DNA from: Lachnoclostridium sp.
Lineage (GTDB): Bacteria; Bacillota; Clostridia; Lachnospirales; Lachnospiraceae
Direction of reading: 5' to 3'
Assembly: GCA_023664665.1 (NCBI GenBank)
Contig: JAMPEY010000030.1
Coordinates: 1-36,320 of the forward strand
DNA: 36,320 nt
Shown here: positions 8,770 to 17,328 of the stretch, one piece after another
Position numbering within the stretch: the first letter of the stretch is position 1
Layout of the letters: each line of letters opens with the position of its first letter
Notes under the pieces: generated by a model
Databases searched by the model: none
The model's input: the letters and a program-made list of their open reading frames with translations, nothing else
What the model was told of the DNA's origin: nothing
Program-made: the position numbers and the translations under genes

Positions 8770-9423
8770 ATGGAATTTTTGACAAGCAGTGACGGCATTG
8801 AGAGCTGGCGGGAAGTTACATTGGTATATAATGCGGCGTTGCGCCAAGTGGAAACAAAACTGGAAATTCTGAATGACGAGTTTCAGCATGTACATCAATA
8901 TAACCCGATTGAGCACATAAAATCACGCATTAAGACGCCGGAAAGTATCGTCAAAAAATTAAGGCGGCATAACTATGAGTCCACCATTGAAAATATGGTA
9001 AAACATGTAAATGACATTGCGGGTATCCGCGTCATTTGTTCTTTTACATCGGATATTTACCGTATTGCGGAGATGATAGGCGACCAGCAGGATGTAAAGG
9101 TGGTTGGCGTGAAGGATTATATTACTTTTCCCAAGGCAAGCGGATACAAGAGTTATCATATGATTATCACAGTGCCGGTCTATCTGTCCGACCGTACCAT
9201 AGAGACCAAGGTGGAGATACAGATTCGTACCGTAGCTATGGATTTCTGGGCAAGTCTGGAGCATAAGATCCATTATAAATTTGAGGGAGATGCGCCGGAA
9301 CATATCAGAAATGAATTGGTGGAGTGCGCAAAGCTGGTGTCGGACCTGGATGCCAGAATGCTGTTTTTAAATGAGGAGATTCTTGCTATCAGTAAGGCGG
9401 AAGAAGATAAGGAAGATGTGTAA
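8770..9423 (+). CDS. Small alarmone synthetase (RelQ/YjbM-like, GTP pyrophosphokinase family)
   Basis: The 217-residue protein is a stand-alone synthetase of the RelA/SpoT family without hydrolase or regulatory domains. Recognisable elements are RIKTPESIVKKL (residues 53-64), DIAGIRVICSF (82-92), a KASGYKSYH segment that binds the GTP acceptor, and VEIQIRTVAMDFWASLEHK near the C-terminal third. Such enzymes transfer pyrophosphate from ATP to GDP or GTP, giving (p)ppGpp in response to stress, often cell-wall stress, and RelQ types form tetramers. Start 8770 follows GAGGGAAGAGAG. The gene stands alone, so its control is probably its own promoter at 8719. Confidence 0.9.
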   Translation: MEFLTSSDGIESWREVTLVYNAALRQVETKLEILNDEFQHVHQYNPIEHIKSRIKTPESIVKKLRRHNYESTIENMVKHVNDIAGIRVICSFTSDIYRIAEMIGDQQDVKVVGVKDYITFPKASGYKSYHMIITVPVYLSDRTIETKVEIQIRTVAMDFWASLEHKIHYKFEGDAPEHIRNELVECAKLVSDLDARMLFLNEEILAISKAEEDKEDV

Positions 9424-9775
9424 GCCACTTTATGGAAAGGCTCGTATAAATGAGGAGTGCCCAGACACCTTTCGATGCCCGGGCTATTATGAAAAATTTA
9501 TCTAATATGCTGTTTGTTTGATGTAAATAAAGTATACCAATGAAATGTGAATAAAATATGAACGAGATGTAAAGAGTTGGTGAATATTACAAGACACACC
9601 TCAAAACAAGAAGAAAACTTATGCATTTTGCACAAATCTGGCGGAATCCAACAAAATGAAATTTGCGGAATAAAATCAATTCTGTACTTTTGGTTGTCAT
9701 AATGCTGAAAAAATGTTAAAATAAAAATAAGTATTTGAACGGAACAGCAGAAACTGAATATGCCGGAGGGAAATT
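9424..9775. other. Gene-free interval with one promoter
   Basis: No coding frame or RNA gene is supported in these 352 bases. They contain a GCCCGGGC palindrome at 9477-9484 in a weak imperfect hairpin region after the alarmone synthetase, an AT-rich stretch, and a strong promoter at 9694-9722. Confidence 0.6.
9694..9722 (+). promoter_or_regulatory. Sigma-A promoter of the hendecad coiled-coil gene
   Basis: TTGTCA (9694-9699), 17-nt spacer, TAAAAT (9717-9722), giving a leader of about 47 nt before 9776. Confidence 0.7.
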
Positions 9776-10735
9776 ATGGATACTTTTATGGACAAATTGG
9801 CGCAAAGATTGAATGCGCAGGAAATGATTGATGCAAATTCCGCAGCGGATGTAGAGGAATTAAACAAATTAAGAGGCCGGATAAAAGAGTACGACGAATG
9901 TCTGGAGCAAATGAGGGAAATCAATCAGGAGCTTTGCGCCGTGAATGAACAGATGAGCAGATTGGTGGGAGATACCATTACTCCGGAGCTGCAGAGATTG
10001 GTAGAGAGCAGCATAGCCAAGATAGAAGGGGCTCAGGTAAATGTTTCCGGCATTGACGATTTGGTGCAGGAAAGCCGTGAGCAGCTTCAGACGATTAGGG
10101 ATATGGGCAGCATACAGCTTCAGCGTGCTGCGGATGAAAGCGGCTCCCAATTACAGAAGCTTGCGGAGGAAAGCAATGCTCAGATAAGAAAGCTTGTTCA
10201 GGAGAATACGCTTCAATTTCAGAAATATGCCGATGAGAGCGATGCGCAGATGCAAAGGGCTGCGGAGGAAAGCGGAGCCAGACTGCAGCATATGGCGGAG
10301 GAAAGCACTGCCCAGATGAAGAAAGTGGCAGTGGAAGCCAACGCTCAGATGCAGCAGAATATGGCGGAGAATGCTTCCAAACTGCAAAAAGTAATGGAAG
10401 ACAGCAGCATGAAAGTGCAGAGAGTGTCGGAGGAGAGCCTTAGAAAACTCCGTGAATTCCAGCAGCAGGGGCAGGATACGGAAGAGCTCAAGCAGATAAT
10501 GCAGGAAAAGCTGGAAAACACGAATGACTGCGTGCATCGGGAATGTGTGAAGGTTTATCGGAATGTGCAGGCAGTGGTGCTGGAAGAAAGCGGAAAGCAG
10601 GCAGAGAGTTTAAGCGAGTCCTCCAGAAGCACAAAGTCGATTCTCACCAAGATTATGGGACTGTCGGCAGCAGCGTTTGTATTTTCCCTCATCAGTGCAG
10701 CGATACAGATTCTTTCCATGCTGCATATTATCTAA
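9776..10735 (+). CDS. Hendecad-repeat coiled-coil protein with C-terminal membrane anchor
   Basis: I do not recognise a named family, but the architecture is clear. Residues 1-105 are a heptad-like coiled coil. Residues 108-228 consist of eleven consecutive 11-residue units of the type A-E-E-S-x-A-Q-h-Q-K-h (for example ADESGSQLQKL, AEESNAQIRKL, ADESDAQMQRA), with no spacing slips. Hendecads form straight or slightly right-handed coiled coils. Residues 295-318 are a hydrophobic segment at the extreme C-terminus, so the protein would be a tail-anchored rod on the inner face of the membrane. GGAGGGAAATT precedes the start. It has its own promoter at 9694 and ends 36 nt before the flavin reductase gene, so the two may be co-transcribed. 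A structural or tethering role is inference. Confidence 0.75.
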   Translation: MDTFMDKLAQRLNAQEMIDANSAADVEELNKLRGRIKEYDECLEQMREINQELCAVNEQMSRLVGDTITPELQRLVESSIAKIEGAQVNVSGIDDLVQESREQLQTIRDMGSIQLQRAADESGSQLQKLAEESNAQIRKLVQENTLQFQKYADESDAQMQRAAEESGARLQHMAEESTAQMKKVAVEANAQMQQNMAENASKLQKVMEDSSMKVQRVSEESLRKLREFQQQGQDTEELKQIMQEKLENTNDCVHRECVKVYRNVQAVVLEESGKQAESLSESSRSTKSILTKIMGLSAAAFVFSLISAAIQILSMLHII

Positions 10736-10771
10736 ATTGACACAGAGTGACATGAAAAACAGGAAAAGAGT

Positions 10772-11359
10772 ATGGCAAAAGAATTATGGAAACCGGGCAA
10801 TATGTTGTATCCCCTTCCGGTAGTGATGGTGAGTGTGGCGGTTCCCACTGCGGGAACCGCAGGAAAATATAATATTATCACATTGGCATGGGTGGGGACG
10901 GTTTGTTCCGAGCCGCCCATGGTATCCATATCCGTGCGGCCGGAGAGATATTCTTATGCCATTATCAAAGAAACCGGCGAATTCGTAATCAACCTTACCA
11001 CCAGGGAGCTGGCATTTGCAACGGATTACTGCGGCGTCAAAAGCGGCCGGGATGTGGATAAGTTCAAGGAAATGAAGTTGACGGCGCTTCCCGGCGACAA
11101 AGTCAGAGCGCCTCTGATCGGGGAAAGCCCGGTCAATCTGGAATGTAAAGTGAAACAGATATTGCCTTTAGGCAGCCATGATATGTTTGTGGCGGAAGTA
11201 GTCGCGGTGCATGCGGACAGCAGATATATGGATGAACAAGGGCGTTTTCGGTTAGAAAAGGCAGACCCTATCGTGTATTCCCACGGTGCGTATCTGGCCT
11301 GTGGAGATAAATTGGGAACCTTTGGTTACAGCGTCCGTAAGGCCAAAAAGAGGCAGTGA
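10772..11359 (+). CDS. Flavin reductase-like FMN-binding protein
   Basis: This 195-residue protein has the split-barrel fold signature of the flavin reductase/DIM6-NTAB family (COG1853): an N-terminal YPLPVVMVSVA, NIITLAWVGTVCSEPPMVSISVRP, and the later FVINLTT. Members bind FMN and reduce flavins with NAD(P)H, or act as FMN-binding partners of other oxidoreductases; the precise partner is not visible here. The start follows GGAAAAGAGT. It is convergent with the Y-family polymerase gene, only 4 nt apart, and its terminator lies inside that gene's 3' end (11387-11412). Confidence 0.88.
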   Translation: MAKELWKPGNMLYPLPVVMVSVAVPTAGTAGKYNIITLAWVGTVCSEPPMVSISVRPERYSYAIIKETGEFVINLTTRELAFATDYCGVKSGRDVDKFKEMKLTALPGDKVRAPLIGESPVNLECKVKQILPLGSHDMFVAEVVAVHADSRYMDEQGRFRLEKADPIVYSHGAYLACGDKLGTFGYSVRKAKKRQ

Positions 11360-11363
11360 CGGA

Positions 11364-12587
11364 TTAATGTTTTTGATATTTATCATGGGAGTCTAACAGA
11401 CTCCCTCTTTTTATAGCATCGCTGCCATAGCGGCTGCGAATTCGGTCAAGGGCCGCATCCAGCTTTTGATGCTTTTCCCTTGTGGGGTCGGTATAATCAA
11501 AGATGTTTAATTGAATGGGTTCATCTTCCGCAGATAATTTAGAGGTGCGGACTCCCAGCAGGCGTATGGGAACATGATTCCACAATTCGTCAAAAAGGAT
11601 ACAGGCTTTCTCATAAATAAGGTCTGTGGAAGCCGTAGGGGGTTCCAAAATCATTTGATGGGAAGCCGACTGAAAAGTATTGTACTTGATTTCCGTGCAG
11701 ACAAGTCCCGCAAGCTGATGGGATGCGCGCAGTCTCTCGCCCACGGATTCGCTTAGGTGGAGCAGCGCCTTACATGCCTCTTCTCTGGATGTAATATCTT
11801 CGGGCAGTGTAATGGAATTACCGATTCCTTTGACTTTGGCGGGCTCGGGCGTCACTTCCCTGTCGTCCTGACCGTTGGCATACTGCCAGAGAATCAGACC
11901 GTGGCTTTTTAAATGGGCTTTCAGAATCTGCGGGTCGGCGGCTGCCAGTTCCCCAATGGTGAGAATGCCGAGCTTATGCAGGGTTTCCACGCTGGAATGC
12001 CCGCACATAAACAGGGAGGAAACCGGAAGAGGCCAGAGCTTTTCCCGGATTTCCCAGGAGTATAATGTGTGTACCAGATTCGGCTTTTTGAAATCGGAAG
12101 CCATTTTGGCAAGCACTTTCCGATTGGAAATCCCGATATTTACCGTAAAACCGAATTTTTCATAAATAGAATTTTTGAGGAAGACGGCGGCAGCCTCCGG
12201 CGAAGCATATTTTTGGGAAATCGGGGTATAATTCATATAGCATTCATCAATGCTTGCCTGCTCGATATCCGGGCAGATATCGGAAAGATATTCCATAAGC
12301 AGCCCGCTCATATGGCTGTACAGGTCGTGGTCGGGAGCAATGTTTACGAGGTTTGGACATTTGCGCAGAGCATTTACCACAGGTTCACCGGTGGTAATGC
12401 CGTAGGCTTTGGCCGGAATGGATTTGGCAAGCACCACGCCGTGGCGTTTTGCAATGTCGCCGCCGATAATGGAAGGAATCAGGCGGATGTCCTGCGTATC
12501 GCCCTTGCGGAGACGGTCAAGGGCAGTCCAGCTCAAAAAAGCGGAATTGACATCAATATGAAAGATAATATGCTCGACGGTGTTCAT
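11364..12587 (-). CDS. dinB: Y-family DNA polymerase (DNA polymerase IV type)
   Basis: The 407-residue protein has the Y-family signatures: metal-binding IIFHIDVNSAFLSW at the N-terminus, ASIDECYMNY (the SIDE catalytic motif), GIGISNRKV-like finger residues (NIGISNRKVLAKMASDFKKP) and a little-finger domain near LLGVRTSKLS. Such enzymes copy damaged templates with low fidelity. The start at 12587 is chosen from the family N-terminus and an AGGAG 13 nt away; an alternative TTG at 12632 adds 15 residues. I see no LexA-type operator in the upstream region. Its minus-strand promoter overlaps that of the divergent LysM/M23 gene. Confidence 0.9.
   Translation of the reverse strand: MNTVEHIIFHIDVNSAFLSWTALDRLRKGDTQDIRLIPSIIGGDIAKRHGVVLAKSIPAKAYGITTGEPVVNALRKCPNLVNIAPDHDLYSHMSGLLMEYLSDICPDIEQASIDECYMNYTPISQKYASPEAAAVFLKNSIYEKFGFTVNIGISNRKVLAKMASDFKKPNLVHTLYSWEIREKLWPLPVSSLFMCGHSSVETLHKLGILTIGELAAADPQILKAHLKSHGLILWQYANGQDDREVTPEPAKVKGIGNSITLPEDITSREEACKALLHLSESVGERLRASHQLAGLVCTEIKYNTFQSASHQMILEPPTASTDLIYEKACILFDELWNHVPIRLLGVRTSKLSAEDEPIQLNIFDYTDPTREKHQKLDAALDRIRSRYGSDAIKRGSLLDSHDKYQKH
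11387..11412 (+). terminator. Terminator for the flavin reductase gene inside the dinB 3' end
   Basis: GGGAGTCT (11387-11394), AAC loop, AGACTCCC (11398-11405), then TCTTTTTAT. The T-rich side is only on the plus strand, so it serves the flavin reductase gene although it lies within the coding region of the opposite gene. Confidence 0.8.
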
Positions 12588-12648
12588 AGAATCTGACGGT
12601 CTCCTTTCCCGGACGGATAGATATTGCCGCAAAATGTCCTTATCTAAT

Positions 12649-12677
12649 ATGATAACCTTTCGGCAAGGTCTTTACAA
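12649..12677 (-). promoter_or_regulatory. Minus-strand promoter of dinB
   Basis: On the minus strand, TTGTAA (complement of 12672-12677), 17-nt spacer, TATCAT (complement of 12649-12654). Its -35 overlaps the -35 of the divergent plus-strand promoter at 12671. Confidence 0.55.
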
Positions 12678-12699
12678 CAAAAAAAAATACTGATACAAT
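12671..12699 (+). promoter_or_regulatory. Strong promoter just before the LysM/M23 gene
   Basis: TTTACA (12671-12676), 17-nt spacer, TGA-TACAAT (-10 at 12694-12699, extended). Expected transcription start is 12704-12708, at or beside the ATG at 12708. Confidence 0.75.
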
Positions 12700-12707
12700 A
12701 ACTTATT

Positions 12708-14294
12708 ATGGTCAAAAAAATTACAAAATATTTCAAAATAATACAATTTACATATGTGAAGATGACATTGCTCACACTACTTTTGTGTACGCTGTTTGTA
12801 GACGGATATACCGGTTATCAAAAGACAGGAGACAACTATTTCCATATTAAAATCAACGGAGAACCGGTTGGAATCACTGCGGACGCAGAGCGTGCGGAAG
12901 AGTTGTTTGTGGTTGCGCGCAAAAATATTGCAATGCAGAGTAAGGAGCTTACATTCATTGACGCCGAGCTGGTTTTGGAAGGCGAGGAAGTGCTTTTCGG
13001 AAAGGTGGACGATGAGGAAGTCATTTTGTCCAACATGGAGAAGGCTTTGCAGAAGAATGTGCAGGAGACCCTGCACCGTTCTTATACCATGAAGGTAAAC
13101 GAATATATGGTAAATCTTTCCTCCATAGAGGATGTGCAGTCTTTGCTGCAGGCAGCAGTGGAAAAATATGACACGGAAGGAAAGTTTACCGTGAGCCTGC
13201 GCTATGATTCGGAGCGTGAGTTCAATGTGTTGACTGCAAGCATGGAAGACTCAGGGACGAACGACGGTGATTCGTATGAAAACGCTGCTTCTATCAACGG
13301 AGGAGCAGAGGCGGTTTTCTTCCCGAAAGAACAGAAGGTTGAAGTCACTGGGGAGATGGATTTTGAAGACTACGATTTAGGTATTAAGGAGATGCATTTT
13401 TCCGAGCAGGTGGAAATTGTGGAAGCTTATCTGCCGGAGAGCCAATTAACTCCTTTGGAGACGGCGATTGACGAGGTCATCAAGGAACAGGAGACGCCCG
13501 GCGTGTATGAGGTGGTGTCGGGGGATACGCTTTCCGAGATTGCGATTAAGGTCAATATTCCCATGGACAAAATTATAGAAATGAACAACGAAACTCTGGA
13601 AAATGAAAATTCTACCATCCGGGTAGGGGACAAGCTGATTATTACGGTGCCCCAGCCGGAGCTTTCCGTGGAGCGCATGGAAGAAAATTATTATGAAGAA
13701 ATTTATGATGCGCCCACTGTTTATGTGGATAATAACAATTGGTACACCACCCAGACCAAGGTATTGCAACAGCCTTCCGCAGGTTTCCGTAAAATTGTGG
13801 CAGATGTGTATTTCGTGAATGATAAAGAGGTTTCCAGGGAAATCTTAAAAGAGGAGATTGTTCAGGAAGCGGTTGCCAGAGTGGTGGAGCGGGGAACCAA
13901 GATTCCGCTTACTTATATTAAGCCTGTTTCCGGCGGAAAACTGACTTCCCGGTTTGGATACAGACCAAAGCCTAATGCGAAGGGCGCGACTTCCAATCAC
14001 GGCGGCGTGGACTGGGCGGTGCCTACCGGTACGGCGGTTTTTGCCTCCTGCAGCGGTACGGTGTCAAAGGCAGGCTGGGTCGGCACTTACGGTTATGCGG
14101 TTTACATCAACCATGAGGACGGCAGTCAGACCAGATATGCCCATTTAAGCAGAGTGCTGGTAAAAGTGGGGCAAAAGGTGAAACAGGGCGAAAGAATCGC
14201 GTTAAGCGGCAATACCGGCGCAAGTACGGGACCCCATGTCCACTTTGAAATCTGGATAAACGGCAGCCGGGTAGATCCTTTGAAACACCTATAG
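12708..14294 (+). CDS. Secreted LysM-G5-M23 cell wall endopeptidase
   Basis: This 528-residue protein has an N-terminal membrane segment (about residues 19-33), a poorly conserved region, a LysM domain (about 265-308; YEVVSGDTLSEIA), a G5-like domain (about 333-398) and a C-terminal M23/LytM peptidase (about 404-528). Zinc ligands are present: NHGGVD (HxxxD) near 430 and GPHVHFE (HxH) near 508. It would bind peptidoglycan through LysM and cut peptide cross-links, so it likely acts outside the membrane in wall remodelling. The gene may start at 12708, which is almost at the predicted transcription start and lacks a ribosome binding site; ATG 12762 (just before the membrane segment) is the alternative. 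murA follows 108 nt downstream with its own promoter. Confidence 0.88.
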   Translation: MVKKITKYFKIIQFTYVKMTLLTLLLCTLFVDGYTGYQKTGDNYFHIKINGEPVGITADAERAEELFVVARKNIAMQSKELTFIDAELVLEGEEVLFGKVDDEEVILSNMEKALQKNVQETLHRSYTMKVNEYMVNLSSIEDVQSLLQAAVEKYDTEGKFTVSLRYDSEREFNVLTASMEDSGTNDGDSYENAASINGGAEAVFFPKEQKVEVTGEMDFEDYDLGIKEMHFSEQVEIVEAYLPESQLTPLETAIDEVIKEQETPGVYEVVSGDTLSEIAIKVNIPMDKIIEMNNETLENENSTIRVGDKLIITVPQPELSVERMEENYYEEIYDAPTVYVDNNNWYTTQTKVLQQPSAGFRKIVADVYFVNDKEVSREILKEEIVQEAVARVVERGTKIPLTYIKPVSGGKLTSRFGYRPKPNAKGATSNHGGVDWAVPTGTAVFASCSGTVSKAGWVGTYGYAVYINHEDGSQTRYAHLSRVLVKVGQKVKQGERIALSGNTGASTGPHVHFEIWINGSRVDPLKHL

Positions 14295-14316
14295 AAGTGT
14301 GAAATTAGTATTTTGC

Positions 14317-14345
14317 TTTACAAAGATAACAAAATATGGTAAAGT
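14317..14345 (+). promoter_or_regulatory. Sigma-A promoter of murA
   Basis: TTTACA (14317-14322), 17-nt spacer, TAAAGT (14340-14345); leader of about 50 nt. Confidence 0.65.
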
Positions 14346-14402
14346 GCATTATAGGATTTTATATTATCATAAAATAGGCAGCAGTACCATAGGGGTATGA
14401 AA

Positions 14403-15695
14403 ATGGAACAATATGCGATTAAAGGCGGTAATCCGTTGGTGGGCGAGGTAGAGATTGGCGGAGCCAAAAATGCGGCTCTTCCCATTCTTGCGGCAGCTAT
14501 TATGACGGATGAAACCGTATATATGGACAATATTCCCGATGTGAGGGATACGAATGTATTAATGAAGGCAATGGGCAGTATCGGTGTTTCGTGCAGGCGG
14601 GAAGAGCGGCACAGAGTGGTACTGAATGCTGCCAATATCAATAATCTGGTGGTAGAAGACGAAAATATTAAAAGAATCAGGGCTTCCTATTATCTGATAG
14701 GGGCGCTGCTGGGGAAATATAAGCACGCGGAGGTGAGTCTTCCCGGAGGCTGCGATATCGGCTGCCGTGCTATTGACCAGCATATTAAAGGCTTCCGTGC
14801 TTTGGGAGCGGAAGTAAAAATCGAACACGGACTGATTAAGACAAAGGCACAGCATCTTGTGGGCAGCCATATTTATATGGATGTGGTCAGTGTGGGCGCA
14901 ACCATCAATATTATGCTGGCGGCGACCATGGCCGAAGGGAGAACCATTATCGAGAACTCTGCGAAGGAACCCCATGTGGTGGATGTGGCAAACTTCTTAA
15001 ACAGCATGGGCGCCAATATCAAAGGCGCAGGCACGGATGTGATTCGTATTAAAGGTGTAAGCAGGCTTCACGGTACGGATTATGCCATTATTCCGGACCA
15101 GATTGAAGCGGGTACTTTTATGTTTGCGGCAGCCGTCACCAAGGGAGATGTGACGGTAAAAAATGTGATTCCCAAGCATTTGGAATCCATTACGGCAAAG
15201 CTGAACGAATTGGGCTGCGAGGTGAAGGAAGAGGACGACTGCCTCAGGGTAGTGGCAGCCAAGCCGCTTCAGCATATGCATGTAAAAACCCTGCCATATC
15301 CCGGTTTTCCTACGGATATGCAGCCGCAGATGACGGTGGCGCTTGCCCTTGCCAAGGGAACCAGCATTGTGACAGAGAGTATTTTTGAAAATCGTTTTAA
15401 ATATGTGGACGAACTGACCCGCATGGGCGCCAATATCAAGGTCGAAGGCAATACCGCTATTATTGACGGTGTGGACAAATATACCGGAGCGAGTATTTCC
15501 GCACCGGATTTGCGGGCAGGCGCGGCGCTGGTAATTGCGGCGTTAGCTGCGGAGGGTTACACGAATCTGGATGATGTTCATTATATTGAGAGAGGCTATG
15601 AGGATTTTCACTTAAAGCTTCAGGGACTGGGCGCCCAGATTCAATTGGTGGAAAATGAGAGGGAGTATCAGAAATTTAAGTTAAAAATAGGATAA
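14403..15695 (+). CDS. murA: UDP-N-acetylglucosamine 1-carboxyvinyltransferase
   Basis: The 430-residue enzyme carries out the first committed step of peptidoglycan synthesis, adding enolpyruvate from PEP to UDP-GlcNAc. The catalytic-loop cysteine is present in LPGGCDIGCR (C117, equal to C115 of the E. coli enzyme), so fosfomycin sensitivity would be expected by this criterion. The N-terminal KGGNPLVGEVEIGGAKNAAL and the later PGFPTDMQPQ are typical. Start 14403 is chosen because AGGGG at 14391-14395 gives 7-nt spacing; the ATG at 14397 is too close. Firmicutes often carry two MurA paralogues; which one this is cannot be told here. It sits between a wall peptidase and metK. Confidence 0.95.
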   Translation: MEQYAIKGGNPLVGEVEIGGAKNAALPILAAAIMTDETVYMDNIPDVRDTNVLMKAMGSIGVSCRREERHRVVLNAANINNLVVEDENIKRIRASYYLIGALLGKYKHAEVSLPGGCDIGCRAIDQHIKGFRALGAEVKIEHGLIKTKAQHLVGSHIYMDVVSVGATINIMLAATMAEGRTIIENSAKEPHVVDVANFLNSMGANIKGAGTDVIRIKGVSRLHGTDYAIIPDQIEAGTFMFAAAVTKGDVTVKNVIPKHLESITAKLNELGCEVKEEDDCLRVVAAKPLQHMHVKTLPYPGFPTDMQPQMTVALALAKGTSIVTESIFENRFKYVDELTRMGANIKVEGNTAIIDGVDKYTGASISAPDLRAGAALVIAALAAEGYTNLDDVHYIERGYEDFHLKLQGLGAQIQLVENEREYQKFKLKIG

Positions 15696-15701
15696 AACCT
15701 C

Positions 15702-15730
15702 TTGACAAGCAGATATAGGCGTTGTATTCT
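15702..15730 (+). promoter_or_regulatory. Sigma-A promoter of the metK leader
   Basis: TTGACA (15702-15707), 17-nt spacer, TATTCT (15725-15730). It lies seven bases after the murA stop and gives a leader of about 310 nt that holds the SAM riboswitch. Confidence 0.75.
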
Positions 15731-15780
15731 TATGTCATAGAACGAAAGAGTTTTTGTTCCGTAAAAATTGCATAGAGTTT

Positions 15781-15940
15781 CTCTTATTCAGAGTTGGTGG
15801 AGATACATAGGATCGATGAAGCCACGGCAACCCCTTGATTGGAAGGTGCCCCCCCTGAGCGAGTCAGTTTATCGAGCAATAAGAGGATTTCAGTATCAAA
15901 AGACAGAATCCGCTTCTTGCAAGTGGATTTTTCTTATTTT
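15781..15940 (+). promoter_or_regulatory. SAM-I (S-box) riboswitch controlling metK
   Basis: The aptamer spans about 15781-15885: P1 arms CTCTTAT (15781-15787) and ATAAGAG (15879-15885), with the conserved GATGAAGCCACGGCAACC core and the GGAAGGTGCC segment. The expression platform is a terminator at 15907-15935; the P1 3' strand AAGAGGATT (15881-15889) can pair with AATCCGCTT (15907-15915, one mismatch) as antiterminator. Binding of S-adenosylmethionine would therefore free the terminator and lower expression of the SAM synthetase gene downstream: direct end-product feedback. Confidence 0.95.
15907..15940 (+). terminator. Riboswitch terminator
   Basis: AATCCGCTT/AAGTGGATT 9-bp stem (15907-15915 with 15921-15929, one G-U) followed by a T-rich tract to about 15940. 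Confidence 0.85.
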
Positions 15941-16049
15941 ATAAGCTATTACATTTATCATTCCATGGGAAAATGACTTTTCGCGTATTTTATGCCGGCA
16001 TTATATAACGCGGATAGGAATTCGGACATGGGATAGAAAGGACGAAACG

Positions 16050-17249
16050 ATGGAAAAACATTTATTTACTTCAGAATCAGTAACCGAAGGACATCCCGAC
16101 AAAATCTGCGATGCCGTATCCGATGCCGTGCTGGACGCGCTCATGGAGCAGGACCCTTTCAGCCGGGTAGCGTGTGAGACCTGTACCAATACAGGGTTTG
16201 TAATGGTAATGGGAGAGATTACCACTAAGGCAAATATTGATATTCCCGCTATTGTCAGAAAGACAGTGACAGATATTGGATATGACTCCTCCGAAAAGGG
16301 ATTTGACGGTAATACCTGTGCCGTGATGGTCGCTTTGGATAAGCAGTCCGCAGATATTGCCATGGGTGTTGACTGCGCATTGGAAGCAAAGGAACAGGGA
16401 ACGGAATCTCAGATGAGCGACGGGCAGATAGATGCCATCGGAGCGGGAGATCAGGGAATGATGTTCGGATATGCTTCCAACGAGACGGAAGAATTGATGC
16501 CTTATGCCATTTCTTTGGCACATAAACTGACCCGCAAACTGACCGAAGTGAGAAAGAACGGCACGCTTCCTTATCTGAGGCCGGACGGTAAAAGTCAGGT
16601 TTCCGTAGAATATGACGAGAACGGAAAGCCTTTCCGTCTTGAGGCGGTAGTGCTTTCCAGCCAGCATGACGAAAAGGTTACGCAGGAACAGATTCATGCG
16701 GATATCAAAAAATATGTGTTTGACCCGGTGCTTCCGAAGGATATGATAGATGAGAATACCAAATTCTTTATTAATCCCACAGGGCGTTTTGTGATTGGCG
16801 GACCCAACGGTGACAGCGGTTTGACCGGACGCAAGATTATTGTGGATACTTATGGCGGATACGCCCGCCACGGCGGCGGCGCTTTCTCCGGCAAAGACTG
16901 CACAAAGGTGGACAGAAGCGCAGCCTATGCGGCGCGTTATGTGGCAAAGAATATCGTTGCGGCAGGCTTAGCGGAGAAATGCGAGATTCAGTTGTCCTAT
17001 GCTATCGGTGTGGCACATCCTACCTCCGTTATGGTGGATACCTTTGGCACAGGTAAGATTGCCAATGATAAGTTGGTAGATATTGTGCGTGAGAACTTTG
17101 ACTTAAGACCCGCCGGCATCATCAAAATGCTGGATCTCCGCCGTCCCATTTACAAGCAGACTTCTTCCTACGGACATTTTGGCCGCACGGATATTGACCT
17201 GCCTTGGGAGAAAACGGACAAGGCGGAGCTTTTGAAAAAATATCTGTAA
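16050..17249 (+). CDS. metK: S-adenosylmethionine synthetase
   Basis: The 399-residue enzyme makes S-adenosylmethionine from methionine and ATP. Signatures are [12 protein letters not shown] at the N-terminus, [12 protein letters not shown], and the phosphate-binding GGGAFSGKD. Length is normal for the family. GAAAGGACGAAACG precedes the start. Expression is predicted to be governed by the SAM-I riboswitch in its leader, and a strong terminator follows at 17288. It forms a single-gene unit. Confidence 0.97.
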   Translation: MEKHLFTSESVTEGHPDKICDAVSDAVLDALMEQDPFSRVACETCTNTGFVMVMGEITTKANIDIPAIVRKTVTDIGYDSSEKGFDGNTCAVMVALDKQSADIAMGVDCALEAKEQGTESQMSDGQIDAIGAGDQGMMFGYASNETEELMPYAISLAHKLTRKLTEVRKNGTLPYLRPDGKSQVSVEYDENGKPFRLEAVVLSSQHDEKVTQEQIHADIKKYVFDPVLPKDMIDENTKFFINPTGRFVIGGPNGDSGLTGRKIIVDTYGGYARHGGGAFSGKDCTKVDRSAAYAARYVAKNIVAAGLAEKCEIQLSYAIGVAHPTSVMVDTFGTGKIANDKLVDIVRENFDLRPAGIIKMLDLRRPIYKQTSSYGHFGRTDIDLPWEKTDKAELLKKYL

Positions 17250-17287
17250 AGAAGATGGAAATTGAGGAGATTGATTTAACAAACAGG

Positions 17288-17320
17288 ATGCCCCGTGGAA
17301 AATTCCACGGGGCATTTTTG
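17288..17320 (+). terminator. Terminator of metK
   Basis: A 13-bp perfect stem (17288-17300 with 17303-17315; loop effectively AAAATT) followed by five T. Confidence 0.9.
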
Positions 17321-17328
17321 TAAATAAT

